Shown here: positions 1 through 8,759 of the stretch, one piece after another
How the letters are laid out: every line of letters starts with the position of its first letter
Position numbering within the stretch: position 1 is the first letter of the stretch
Source of the DNA: Ignatzschineria sp. F8392
GTDB taxonomy: Bacteria; Pseudomonadota; Gammaproteobacteria; Cardiobacteriales; Wohlfahrtiimonadaceae
Direction: 5' to 3'
Assembly (NCBI RefSeq): GCF_002252045.1
Contig: NZ_NEFF01000001.1
Span: forward strand, 62,001-126,000
DNA: 64,000 nt
Position numbers and translations under genes: made by a program
The notes under the pieces: model-generated
Told to the model about the DNA's origin: nothing
Databases searched by the model: none
The model's input: only the letters and a program-made list of their open reading frames with translations

Positions 1-2140
1 TATCGAGTGCTGAACTTAAGATCTGTGATGCTGTCTTGTAATCTTTGTCGTATTGCACTTTTTGAATCGCTACCTTGAGGAGATAATCAACCTCTGTAGT
101 GCGAAGCATCTCTAAATCGGTAATATTTTTGATGGTAGAGATGAGCTCTTTTGCTTCATTGAGAACGACATTTTGTTGTAACTCTTGTGCTGCGAGCTTC
201 TTATCAAAGTCGTTAGCGATTGTAATCGCTTGATTGCTGACTTTGGCAATATTGTTGATTTGATCGCCTTGAGCTAAGAGGTCTTTCTGTGTTGCTGCGA
301 GTTTATCGATCTGTGCTTGTAATCCCTTAGCTGACTCTGCCATCGATTGGTTAAGTTGATCATGTTTTTGCGCAACTGCGGCAACTTGTCCTGAGAGTGA
401 TTGAGCATCACTCGTCGCTATCTTATCGGTGGTAACTTTGAGTGTGGAGAGGCTCTTGTTGAGCGTATCAACTTGCCCTTTAAGCGTGGAGATTGTCGAT
501 GCATCTGTTGCAATAGCGCTCTCTAGTTGAGCGATCTTATCGGTTTTCTCTAACGAGCCTTTATAGTAGGAGAATCCACCAAGCCCTAATCCACCTAATG
601 CTAAGATAAGAGCGAGATAGGTCAATCCTTGGCTGGGGCGAGTTGAGTGTTCAGTGCTCGATGTTGTGGCTGTCGTTGCTGAAGTTGCAACATTTTCGCT
701 ATGCGCCTCATTATTCATATTGTGATCTTCCGCTCTCTCTAATGACTTTTCATCAACTGTTTTTGTGGTTGAATCGTTCACACTATCCTGTTCTTTGCGT
801 TTTTGATTCTCTTGACCCTTCTCTTCCTGCGCGGATAGAGACGTTTTTTCTAGATCGTGAGGCGACTCAATCTTTTGCTTGATCTCTTGATTGGTCTCTT
901 GGGTATTTGTTGTTTTAGAGGCCTCTTTCTCATTATCGGCTTCTTTATTAGAACGCTCTTCATCAGATTTCTTCTTAGAAGATTCATTTTCAACAGCTTG
1001 ATTTTGATTCTCTCTGCGCCCATTGCCTCTCTTTTTATTACCTTTCTGATTTTGGCGCTTACTATTCGTGGTTTGCGTTTTATCATCGTTATCACGCTTC
1101 TCCACAGTTGCTGTATCAAGCTCTTTATCTACAGTAGTAGCCTCATTAGTAGAAGATTGTGGGGAGATGGACTGTTCTGTTTTTTTAGAATCTTGGTTAT
1201 TCAGCTCTTGCGTCATAGAGCGCTCCTTATCATTATCAGGTGAGATAGAAGGGGAATTGAGGGGGTGCGAAGTGAGAGGGTTAAAATACTCCTCAATTGC
1301 TTGCCAGAGATCTTTTTCAAGTGCAGATCGGGCAACAATGACTCTCTCAAACCCTTCTGATTTTACTATGTTTTCTAATCGTTCGCTACCTACAAAGATC
1401 CCATCAATTTGGGCTCTGAGCTGGTGTCGCTCTAAAATAGGGAGTAAGTTATTGAAAGCCTCTTGGCTTGAGATAACAAGATAGAGTGATCTTGTAGATG
1501 TCGGTGTTGAAGCAGATGTTGTAGCCGAGGAGGCATCTTTAAAGCTTAGAAGAGGTGTGAGATTGAGCATCTCTTCAGTGGGGGCTTCCCGGCGATAGAC
1601 ATCACAATATTTGCCAAAGCCACCAAGATCATCAATTGCTCGATCGAGGAGTCGGCGCCCCCCTTCACCACTAATAATTAAGATTTTTTTGCCGGCAATA
1701 TGATGGGCTTTTAATGTCTCAACGAGTGCTTCAGAGGTGTAGGGCTTAGGTGCTGTAATCGATTCTTTATTGGCAAGATAGGGCTCTAAAGCTCTCTCTG
1801 TGCCGGAACCTATAGAGATAAATCCCTTAATTTTATCGAAGGATAGCCCTAACTTCTTAGCAAAACGAACAGAGTTAGGACTTGTAAAGAGAAGGTAATC
1901 ATACTCTGATACCTGATCTAACTCTTTTTGTGCTTTAGCTAGTTCTTGAGGTGGGGCGATAATAATGCCGGGAAGATCAAAAGCGGTGTATCCCGACGCT
2001 TGCAATTTTTGGATAAAGGAGTGTGACTGCCCCTTTGGGCGAGTCACAATAATTCCAATTTCGGCAATATTTCCAATATTTCCAATATTATTAATATCTT
2101 CGATAGGATTATTCTCTTTCTGCTTCATAGATTTAGCCAT
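1..2140 (-). CDS. hemDX: HemD-HemX fusion: uroporphyrinogen-III synthase joined to HemX membrane protein (3' end outside window)
   Basis: Reading from the ATG at 2138-2140 there is no stop codon down to base 1, so at least 713 residues lie in one frame. Residues 1 to about 290 look like HemD, which cyclises hydroxymethylbilane to uroporphyrinogen III: an early GIIVTRPKGQ strand, FTSPNSVRF, FISIGSGTE and a LIISGEGGRRLL segment. An acidic, Gln/Lys/Ser-rich linker follows (about 300-500), then one membrane segment (about 506-528, LTYLALILALGGLGLGGF) and a long coiled coil, the HemX pattern. In enterobacteria hemD and hemX are separate genes. Met309 (codon 1214-1216) could serve as an internal HemX start, but no stop precedes it. 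The start overlaps the end of hemC by 8 bases, so the two are probably cotranscribed and translationally coupled. The HemX half has no known catalytic role. The C-terminus is not in the window. Confidence 0.85.
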   Translation of the reverse strand, partial: MAKSMKQKENNPIEDINNIGNIGNIAEIGIIVTRPKGQSHSFIQKLQASGYTAFDLPGIIIAPPQELAKAQKELDQVSEYDYLLFTSPNSVRFAKKLGLSFDKIKGFISIGSGTERALEPYLANKESITAPKPYTSEALVETLKAHHIAGKKILIISGEGGRRLLDRAIDDLGGFGKYCDVYRREAPTEEMLNLTPLLSFKDASSATTSASTPTSTRSLYLVISSQEAFNNLLPILERHQLRAQIDGIFVGSERLENIVKSEGFERVIVARSALEKDLWQAIEEYFNPLTSHPLNSPSISPDNDKERSMTQELNNQDSKKTEQSISPQSSTNEATTVDKELDTATVEKRDNDDKTQTTNSKRQNQKGNKKRGNGRRENQNQAVENESSKKKSDEERSNKEADNEKEASKTTNTQETNQEIKQKIESPHDLEKTSLSAQEEKGQENQKRKEQDSVNDSTTKTVDEKSLERAEDHNMNNEAHSENVATSATTATTSSTEHSTRPSQGLTYLALILALGGLGLGGFSYYKGSLEKTDKIAQLESAIATDASTISTLKGQVDTLNKSLSTLKVTTDKIATSDAQSLSGQVAAVAQKHDQLNQSMAESAKGLQAQIDKLAATQKDLLAQGDQINNIAKVSNQAITIANDFDKKLAAQELQQNVVLNEAKELISTIKNITDLEMLRTTEVDYLLKVAIQKVQYDKDYKTASQILSSALD

Positions 2141-3056
2141 AGATCTTTTCAAGTATCTCTTTTGCGCCACGAGAGAGAAGGTTATCTGCAAGGGCTTCTC
2201 CTAAGGCGACCGCTTCTTCAGGTTTTCCCCACAATTCATGATAGATAATTGTCCCATGATCGAGATCTCCTACTAAGCCTCTAAGATAGAGCCCTTTTTC
2301 GCTCAACTGGGCAAAGCCGGCAATAGGCGCTTGGCAACCACCATTAAGTTTTGCATTGAAAGCTCTCTCTGCCGAAACACAGATAGCGGTCTCTTCATCG
2401 TTCAATTTGGCAATCACCTCTTGAACCGCATGATTGTTAGTGACACATTCGATTCCAATTGCGCCTTGACCGACGGCTGGTAGGGAGATTGTATCGGGAA
2501 GAAGTTGGGTGATCTTCTCTTCAAAGCCTAAGCGGATTAATCCTGCCGCTGCAAGGATAATGGCATCATACTCTCCATTTTCTAATTTTTGGAGGCGTGT
2601 ATTTACATTTCCTCGAAGATCTTTAATCTGAAGGTCGGGGCGGTGTGCTAATAGTTGAGCTCTACGACGTAGTGAGCATGAACCTACTACTGCACCTTCA
2701 GGAAGATCATCTAAGGACTTATAGTTAATGGAGACAAGCGCATCTCTTGGATCTTCTCGTTTTAAGATTACAGGTACACTCATCCCTTCAGGGAGTTGAG
2801 ATGCCATGGGAACATCTTTCATTGAGTGAACAGCAATATCTGCTCTTCCTTCTAACATCGCAACCTCTAGCTCTTTGATAAAGAGCCCTTTCCCCCCTAT
2901 TTTACTAAGAGGTGAAGAGAGTAGTTGATCCCCTTTTGTTGTCATGCCGAGCAATTCAATCTCCATTTCCGGGAAATGCTTGAGGAGTTCACTTCGAACA
3001 TGGTTCGCTTGCCAGAGCGCGAGAGGACTTTCACGTGTTGCAATTGTTAATTTCAT
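2133..3056 (-). CDS. hemC: Porphobilinogen deaminase (hydroxymethylbilane synthase)
   Basis: This cytosolic enzyme joins four porphobilinogen units into hydroxymethylbilane, the substrate of the HemD domain encoded next. The 307-residue length is typical. It opens with the family signature TIATRESPLALWQA, has the basic substrate-binding stretch GSCSLRRRAQL (about 125-135) with DLRGNVNTRL, and carries the cofactor cysteine in LNGGCQAPIAGFA (Cys241), to which the dipyrromethane cofactor is covalently bound. It is the first gene of a minus-strand hemC-hemDX unit and overlaps hemDX by 8 bases. The upstream 412-bp gap separates it from the divergent cmk gene. All expected motifs are present. Confidence 0.97.
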   Translation of the reverse strand: MKLTIATRESPLALWQANHVRSELLKHFPEMEIELLGMTTKGDQLLSSPLSKIGGKGLFIKELEVAMLEGRADIAVHSMKDVPMASQLPEGMSVPVILKREDPRDALVSINYKSLDDLPEGAVVGSCSLRRRAQLLAHRPDLQIKDLRGNVNTRLQKLENGEYDAIILAAAGLIRLGFEEKITQLLPDTISLPAVGQGAIGIECVTNNHAVQEVIAKLNDEETAICVSAERAFNAKLNGGCQAPIAGFAQLSEKGLYLRGLVGDLDHGTIIYHELWGKPEEAVALGEALADNLLSRGAKEILEKIYG

Positions 3057-3468
3057 CTTTTTATCCTAGTTAAAATCTCGATTTTAGTTGGTTGCTTAAT
3101 AATATATCAATTTTACCGCTTGAGTTATGATCTCTTATAGAGATTGATACCGACACCGATGCCGTATTGATTGCGTATCGATAGCGTATCGATGGCATAT
3201 CGATGTCGCAATAAGCGATAGGAATAGAGTTATTGCAATATCAGTTGCGACATAAATCCGATATGATCTTGATATAAATTAAGTCTCGATAACTCGATAT
3301 GTTATCAATTTATATGAAACGCTTTCTCTTTTATTGATACTTATCTCTATTTTTAGAGAGTATGAATCTCTAAAATAGCGAGAAATAGCGATAACATATT
3401 GATGAGATATATTGACTATATTATCTATAATGTTCTTTTCAGCAAAATTAATGATGAAGGTAGATGCG
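3057..3468. other. Divergent intergenic region hemC / cmk
   Basis: No coding region or RNA gene is apparent. It must hold the promoters of both divergent genes, but no clear -35/-10 pair stands out. At 3173-3205 there are three imperfect copies of an 11-bp unit (GCGTATCGATA), and the surrounding sequence is rich in related ATCGAT-like words. The cmk Shine-Dalgarno GAAGG is at 3456-3460. Confidence 0.5.
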
Positions 3469-4137
3469 ATGCAAAATGTTATAACGATAGATGGCCCTAG
3501 TGGTGTAGGTAAAGGAACTCTCTCCTTACAGCTAGCAAAAAAATTGGGCTGGCACTTTTTAGACTCAGGAGCGATCTACCGTGCAGTGGCTCTTTTTGCT
3601 GAAAAGAGAGGGGTAGATCTTGAAGATGAGGTTTTAGTCGCTTCTCTTGCAGCCGCGTTGCCCCTTCGTTTCGAAGTGGTGGGTTCTGCTCTCAATATCT
3701 ATCTAGAAGAGGAAGATGTTACCCATAAGATTCGTGAAGAGAAGACGGGTAATAAGGCTTCAATCGTTGCCAAACATCCGCAAGTTCGGGAAAACTTACT
3801 TCAACGCCAACGTGATTTTGCACAAGCGCCGGGACTTATTGCTGATGGTCGAGATATGGGAACGGTGGTCTTTCCAAGTGCAAAATTGAAACTCTTTTTA
3901 ACAGCTACTGCAGAAGAGCGGGCAAAAAGACGGCATAAACAGTTGTTAGAGAGTGGAATTTGCGTTAATATAGAGCAGATTTTATCTGAGGTGGAAGCAA
4001 GAGATGAGCGAGATCGGACGCGATCGAGCGCCCCCCTTATTGCAGCAGATGATGCGATAGTGATCGACACATCTAAACTTGGGGTGGATGAAGTCTATGC
4101 ATCGGCTTGGAAAGTAATTAAAGAGAGATTCTTTTAA
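3469..4137 (+). CDS. cmk: Cytidylate kinase
   Basis: Phosphorylates CMP and dCMP with ATP in the cytosol. The P-loop GPSGVGKGT lies at about residues 8-16, immediately after the start as in E. coli Cmk. DSGAIYRAVA, LIADGRDMGTVVFP and RAKRRHKQL (NMP-binding and LID regions) follow. The frame is open upstream to 3412, but the ATG at 3469 is preferred: it follows GAAGG by 8 bases and gives 222 residues, the normal family length, whereas the longer version adds 19 unmatched residues. The order cmk-rpsA-ihfB downstream is the classical gammaproteobacterial arrangement. Confidence 0.95.
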   Translation: MQNVITIDGPSGVGKGTLSLQLAKKLGWHFLDSGAIYRAVALFAEKRGVDLEDEVLVASLAAALPLRFEVVGSALNIYLEEEDVTHKIREEKTGNKASIVAKHPQVRENLLQRQRDFAQAPGLIADGRDMGTVVFPSAKLKLFLTATAEERAKRRHKQLLESGICVNIEQILSEVEARDERDRTRSSAPLIAADDAIVIDTSKLGVDEVYASAWKVIKERFF

Positions 4138-4703
4138 ACTACTAAAAGTGCTTAAGCGATGTTATAAACGATGTTTAAACACTTATAGAATGGTTTAAAA
4201 ATGGTTTAAAATTTCGATCTTAAAATGACTTTAAAAGCTGTTGATAACAGATTTTATACCTCTTAGGTGGATCATCTGAGGTTTGTCATCGAAGGTTTAA
4301 GGGGAGACTGAGATAATCGGTCCCTCTTTTGCTTTATCAGCTCGATAAAAGAGGGTAATCAGAAGATTATTGATTAGATGTAGGTTTCACAAAGAGCGAT
4401 AGCAATATCGATCAGTAGCCCCCAGTTCATATCTATAGAAGATCTAAAAGATCTAGAAGATATTTCTCGGGTAGGGGATTTCAGAGCAACTGCTCGGAAG
4501 TCGGTCGATTACAGAGCTAAAGCGCTAACGTTGTGATTTTTTATTACTTTAAACAAGTCGTAGATTGGGATAACGCTACAATTTACTTGTTGCCAAGAAA
4601 TTGAGAATACTTAAGGTAGAGCACCTAGGGTATATGAGGTTTCTAGCAAATAGGGTGAGTATAGTGAGAAAAATATTCCACATGTCTATGCATTTTTAAT
4701 TAT
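4138..4703 (+). promoter_or_regulatory. Long leader / intergenic region before rpsA
   Basis: This 566-bp non-coding stretch precedes rpsA. It contains a strong hairpin (CCCTCTTTT at 4322-4330 pairing with AAAAGAGGG at 4347-4355) without a T-run on the plus strand. The last 15 bases before the rpsA ATG are A/T-rich and contain no Shine-Dalgarno. In E. coli the rpsA mRNA likewise has a weak ribosome-binding site, is recognised through a folded AU-rich leader, and is repressed by excess S1. That comparison is established knowledge; its application here is inference. Short near-duplicated words (GATGTTATAAAC/GATGTTTAAAC; ATGGTTTAAA twice) occur at about 4157-4211. Confidence 0.45.
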
Positions 4704-6371
4704 ATGTCATTAAGTTTTGCAGAATTATTTGAGCAATCAATCGCCGAAGAACAAGCACGTGAAATTGGTGCAATCATTGAAGCAACGGTTGTTAAGATCG
4801 AAAACGGTTTTGTAATCGTTGATGCTGGCCTTAAGAGTGAAGGTCGCATCCCCGCTGAACAATTTCAAGACCTAAATGGTGAAATTGAAGTTCAAGTTGG
4901 TGATAAAGTAGACGTTGTCCTTGAGTCATTAGAAGATGGTTTCGGTGAAACTCGTCTTTCACGTGAAAAAGCGAAACGTGCAGAAGTATGGGCATTCCTT
5001 GAGAAGAAACTTGAAAATGATGAGATCATTAAAGGGGTTATCTCAGGTCGCGTTAAAGGTGGATTTACTGTTGATATCGGTACAGAGCGTGCATTCTTGC
5101 CAGGTTCATTAGTTGATGTTCGCCCTGTTCGTGATATCGCATATCTTGAAGGTAAAGAGCTTGAGTTAAAAGTTATCAAGCTTGACCAAAAGCGTAACAA
5201 CATTGTTGTTTCACGCCGCGCGGTACTTGAAGAAGAGTATTCTGCAGAACGTGAAGAGCTTCTCAAAACACTTGAGGAAGGTGATGTTGTTAAAGGGATC
5301 GTTAAGAACCTTACTGACTACGGTGCGTTTATCGACCTTGGTGGTATCGATGGTCTTCTCCATATCACAGATATGGCATGGAAACGTGTTCGTCACCCAT
5401 CTGAGATCGTAGAGATCAATCAAGAGATCGAAGTTAAGCTTCTTAAATTTGATAAAGAGCGTAACCGTGTATCACTTGGTCTTAAACAACTTGGTGAAGA
5501 TCCATGGAAAGATATCGCTATGCGCTTCCCTGCAGGTCTTCAAACAAAAGGTAAAGTTACTAACATTACCGATTACGGTTGCTTTGTTGAGATCGAGCCA
5601 GGTATCGAAGGTCTTGTTCACGTTTCAGAAATGGATTGGACTAACAAAAACGTTAACCCTTCTAAAGTTGTTACAGCAGGTGAAGAAGTGGGCGTTGTGG
5701 TTCTCGATATCGATGAAGAGCGTCGCCGTATCTCACTCGGTATGAAACAGTGCATGCCAAATCCATGGTCTGAGTTCGAGATGAAATACAACAAGAACGA
5801 TAAGATCAAAGGTACAATCAAATCTATTACAGATTTCGGTATCTTCATCGGTCTTGAAGGTGGCATTGATGGTCTTGTTCACCTTTCTGATATTTCATGG
5901 AGCGTTCCTGGTGAAGAAGCGATCCGCGAATATAGCCGTGGTGATGAGATTGAAGCAATGGTATTAGCAGTAGATGCTGATCGTGAGCGTATCTCTTTAG
6001 GTATCAAACAACTTGACCAAGACCCATTCTCTTCATTCTTAGCAGAGCATGAGAAAGGTTCTTTAGTGAAAGGTGTTGTTACTGAAGTTGATGCTAAGTA
6101 TGCAGTCGTTGATCTTGGTAACGGTGTTGAAGGTAACCTTCGCGCATCTGAAATTTCATCTGAGCGTGTAGAAGATGTTCGTAACGTCTATAACGTAGGT
6201 GATGAAGTTGAAGCACGTTTTGTAAGCGTTGATCGCCGTAACCGTTCAATCGTTCTCTCTGTGAAAGCAGTTGACGAAGTGAGCCCACAAGATATCGCTG
6301 AATATACGAATGATAGCGTTGGTGCGACAACTTTCGGTGATCTCTTAAAAGAGCAGTTAAAACAGCAATAA
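4704..6371 (+). CDS. rpsA: 30S ribosomal protein S1
   Basis: S1 binds mRNA on the 30S subunit and helps initiate translation of structured or SD-poor messages. The 555 residues match the E. coli length (557) and read as six S1 domains: two N-terminal, divergent ones (about 20-90 and 105-175, with [13 protein letters not shown] between them) and four canonical repeats, each with a G-x-V-x-x-I-T-D-Y/F-G-x-F pattern ([52 protein letters not shown]). The start [12 protein letters not shown] aligns with the E. coli N-terminus, so the ATG at 4704 is retained despite the missing Shine-Dalgarno. A strong terminator follows. Confidence 0.98.
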   Translation: MSLSFAELFEQSIAEEQAREIGAIIEATVVKIENGFVIVDAGLKSEGRIPAEQFQDLNGEIEVQVGDKVDVVLESLEDGFGETRLSREKAKRAEVWAFLEKKLENDEIIKGVISGRVKGGFTVDIGTERAFLPGSLVDVRPVRDIAYLEGKELELKVIKLDQKRNNIVVSRRAVLEEEYSAEREELLKTLEEGDVVKGIVKNLTDYGAFIDLGGIDGLLHITDMAWKRVRHPSEIVEINQEIEVKLLKFDKERNRVSLGLKQLGEDPWKDIAMRFPAGLQTKGKVTNITDYGCFVEIEPGIEGLVHVSEMDWTNKNVNPSKVVTAGEEVGVVVLDIDEERRRISLGMKQCMPNPWSEFEMKYNKNDKIKGTIKSITDFGIFIGLEGGIDGLVHLSDISWSVPGEEAIREYSRGDEIEAMVLAVDADRERISLGIKQLDQDPFSSFLAEHEKGSLVKGVVTEVDAKYAVVDLGNGVEGNLRASEISSERVEDVRNVYNVGDEVEARFVSVDRRNRSIVLSVKAVDEVSPQDIAEYTNDSVGATTFGDLLKEQLKQQ

Positions 6372-6487
6372 GAAGCAACAATAATTTTAGAGCCACTTTG
6401 ATTAATGTAGATTAGCGTGATTCAGATTGATCTAGATTGATCAATTGAGGTTCATTAAGATTAATAGTTGTATGACCTTCGGTCAGC

Positions 6488-6523
6488 AAAAAACCGCAGA
6501 CTTTATAGTTTGCGGTTTTTTTA
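6488..6523 (+). terminator. Rho-independent terminator of rpsA
   Basis: Perfect 11-bp arms AAAAAACCGCA (6488-6498) and TGCGGTTTTTT (6511-6521), with a further ACT/AGT pairing inside the loop and a T-tract. It lies 117 bp after the rpsA stop. The rest of the 319-bp gap before ihfB (6524-6690) is A/T-rich, as expected for the ihfB promoter, with no other feature seen. Confidence 0.9.
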
Positions 6524-6690
6524 TAGAGGTATTTGATTCTAATAGAGAATTAAGAGATATTTTTTAGAGTGATTGTTGCTTAATAGAACGATAGATTGTA
6601 TTATTTTATATATAAAAATATACATAAATTTACGGCGTTTGCGGGATTTATGCTGAAAACTAGGGAATTATAGAATCAAGGAGAAGTACG

Positions 6691-6996
6691 GTGACTAGAT
6701 CAGAGCTAGTACAGAGATTAAGTGCAAAATACCCACACTGTTCAACAGCTGAAGTTGAAAAGAGTGTTAAGAAAATTTTAGAACATATTACAGAGACCTT
6801 AGGGAAGGGCGGGCGTATCGAGATTAGAGGATTTGGTAGTTTCTCTGTTCGTTATCGAGAGCCTAAGATAGGGCGCAACCCGAAGACTGGAGATGCAGTA
6901 AAATTAAGTGGCAAATATACCACCCACTTTAAACCGGGTAAATTGCTCCGTGAGCGGGTCAATGAAAGCCGTGAGCATTATGAGCTTCCGAAGTAG
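6691..6996 (+). CDS. ihfB: Integration host factor subunit beta
   Basis: A DNA-bending architectural protein of the HU/IHF family that pairs with IhfA. The 101 residues carry the IhfB hallmarks [15 protein letters not shown], the [16 protein letters not shown] arm and [13 protein letters not shown]. coli IhfB has 94 residues; the extra residues are a short charged C-terminal tail. The start is GTG at 6691, preceded by AAGGAG at 6678-6683 with 7-base spacing. Its position after rpsA is conserved in gammaproteobacteria. Confidence 0.96.
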   Translation: MTRSELVQRLSAKYPHCSTAEVEKSVKKILEHITETLGKGGRIEIRGFGSFSVRYREPKIGRNPKTGDAVKLSGKYTTHFKPGKLLRERVNESREHYELPK

Positions 6997-7025
6997 AGTG
7001 ATGACCGCATATCAATATTAGACCG

Positions 7026-7053
7026 AAGTATCAGTATTTAAGTATCAGTATTT
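7026..7053. repeat. Tandem duplication of a 14-bp unit
   Basis: Two perfect adjacent copies of AAGTATCAGTATTT (7026-7039 and 7040-7053) in the ihfB-ispD gap. No function is visible. Confidence 0.85.
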
Positions 7054-7140
7054 AGTGTCACACTTTGGTAATGACATACTTTAGTATCGAATTTCATGCT
7101 TGTCTTTATTTTAGAGAGAAGCAGTAGAGTAGTCGATAAG

Positions 7141-7174
7141 AGCATCTCAAGCGATGGTTTGAGATGCTTTTTTT
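7141..7174 (+). terminator. Rho-independent terminator of ihfB
   Basis: Perfect 10-bp stem AGCATCTCAA (7141-7150) / TTGAGATGCT (7159-7168) followed by a T-tract. The gap between ihfB and ispD (6997-7339) holds this terminator, the 14-bp tandem duplication and presumably the ispD promoter. Confidence 0.9.
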
Positions 7175-7339
7175 ATCTCTTCTGTTTAAGAGGTAGGAAA
7201 AATAGAGAGCAGGATGAATATTATGATGCAATGGTCATGGAAATTATTGGGAGTTCGCTATAATAGAGATTGACTCTATTAGGGGTTAGAGATTAGAGGT
7301 CGAGCTATTTTATGAAGGATATGAAGGAGCAGAAACGCG

Positions 7340-8065
7340 TTGAGTACTCAAAGAGAAGAGCAAGAGCTCTATTTTATTATTCCTGCAGCTGGCATTGGAA
7401 GCCGCATGGGATCTGAAGTGCCGAAGCAATACCTTGAGATTGCCGGAGAAACTATCTTGACGCACACCTTAAAACTATTTTTAGGGGTTGAGGAGATGAG
7501 TGGTGGTGTTGTTGCTCTATCAGCTGAAGATGATAAAGCGCTAGCGATCGAGAGTGAATCTTTATGGCGGGTCGCAGGGGGTGCAACACGGACAGATTCT
7601 GTTGCGGCGGGGCTCTACTTCTTAAAAGAGAAATTAAGTGGTGCGGGAAAAGATCTTAACAAGATCTGGGTTGCGGTGCATGATGCAGCAAGGCCAGGAT
7701 TGAAGCCTGAAGAGCTCTCTCTCTTTCTTCGAACGGTATTAGAAGATGCGCCGCAAGGGGGTGCTATTATGGCATTGCCGGCACAAGATACTGTGAAGCG
7801 AGTCGATGGGGAAGGATTGATTGTCGAGACCCTTGATCGTGATTCGATCTGGTTAGCACAAACTCCCCAGATGGCGCCACTTTTGACACTGATTGAAGCT
7901 ACCGAGCGTGCAGCAAGAGAAGGTGCAAAAGTGACAGATGAAGCGTCACTTTTAGAGTATAATGGCCTCTCACCAAGGGTCTATCGGGGTTATCCACACA
8001 ACTTTAAAGTCACATATCCTGAAGATCTACAATTAATGAGCCTCTATTTTAGTGAGAGAAGATGA
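7340..8065 (+). CDS. ispD: 2-C-methyl-D-erythritol 4-phosphate cytidylyltransferase
   Basis: Third enzyme of the MEP isoprenoid pathway; it couples MEP to CTP, giving CDP-ME. The N-terminal nucleotide-binding motif PAAGIGSRMGSEVPKQY, the VHDAARP motif and the C-terminal TDEASLLE block are all present in 241 residues. The start in this frame is a TTG at 7340, with AAGGAG at 7324-7329 ten bases upstream. The nearby ATGs at 7312 and 7321 are in another frame. The stop overlaps the start of ispF, the usual ispD-ispF arrangement, giving translational coupling. Confidence 0.93.
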   Translation: MSTQREEQELYFIIPAAGIGSRMGSEVPKQYLEIAGETILTHTLKLFLGVEEMSGGVVALSAEDDKALAIESESLWRVAGGATRTDSVAAGLYFLKEKLSGAGKDLNKIWVAVHDAARPGLKPEELSLFLRTVLEDAPQGGAIMALPAQDTVKRVDGEGLIVETLDRDSIWLAQTPQMAPLLTLIEATERAAREGAKVTDEASLLEYNGLSPRVYRGYPHNFKVTYPEDLQLMSLYFSERR

Positions 8066-8541
8066 TGAGAATAGGATTTGGTTTTGATGTTCATACCTTT
8101 CAAGAGGGTGATCATCTTATGTTAGGCGGGGTAAAGATCCCTTTTCATAAGGCATTTAAAGCGCACTCAGATGGTGATGTTGTGCTACATGCTTTAACTG
8201 ATGCTATTTTAGGAGCGGTAAAGGCGGGAGATATTGGAACACTTTTTCCCGATACTGATCCCCGTTATAAAGATGCCGATAGCCGTCTTCTTCTCAAAGA
8301 GGCTTACCAAATTGTTCTCAATAGAGGTTATAAGATTGGTAATATCGATATTACGATTATGGCGGAACAACCGAAGATGAAGCCCTATAGAGCGGCGATT
8401 GAATCTGTGATTGCCACAGATCTTAATATCTCTACAGATGATATCAATGTTAAAGCGACAACTATGGAGAAGCTAGGTTTTGTCGGTAGGGAAGAGGGAA
8501 TAGCCGCACAGGTCGCCATCTTATTAAAGCGTCAGGAGTGA
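8062..8541 (+). CDS. ispF: 2-C-methyl-D-erythritol 2,4-cyclodiphosphate synthase
   Basis: Cyclises CDP-ME 2-phosphate with release of CMP in the MEP pathway; the enzyme is a zinc-dependent homotrimer. Metal ligands are in GFDVHTF near the N-terminus and the following HSDGDVVLHALTDA block; GDIGTLFPDTDP and NVKATTMEKLGFVGR complete the family signature. Length 159 residues, as usual. Two adjacent ATGs (8062, 8065) overlap the ispD stop; either is possible, and the second matches the E. coli N-terminus MRIGxGFDVH. Confidence 0.96.
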   Translation: MMRIGFGFDVHTFQEGDHLMLGGVKIPFHKAFKAHSDGDVVLHALTDAILGAVKAGDIGTLFPDTDPRYKDADSRLLLKEAYQIVLNRGYKIGNIDITIMAEQPKMKPYRAAIESVIATDLNISTDDINVKATTMEKLGFVGREEGIAAQVAILLKRQE

Positions 8542-8759
8542 AGTGGGCGAAAGCTATCAGTAGTAGTAAGCAGTAATTTAAAACAGATGAGACGAGGGCG
8601 CATCGATAAATAGTAATGGATGCTCTAATAGATCTTTTGATAGATCTTCTGATAAACCTTCTAAGAGAGATTAGAGGTATAGAAGTATTGGAAGTATTAG
8701 ACATTGATGATTACTTACAGAGATGCCCATTATGAAACAAATATAGGAACAAGTAGAGT

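Noticed and set aside
850-1484. Overlapping open frames on both strands across 643-1484
   Set aside because: They are shadows of the low-complexity linker of the HemD-HemX fusion, which reads through without stops and has recognisable domains at both ends.
3412-3468. N-terminal extension of cytidylate kinase
   Set aside because: The later ATG at 3469 has a good Shine-Dalgarno and gives the standard N-terminus directly before the P-loop.
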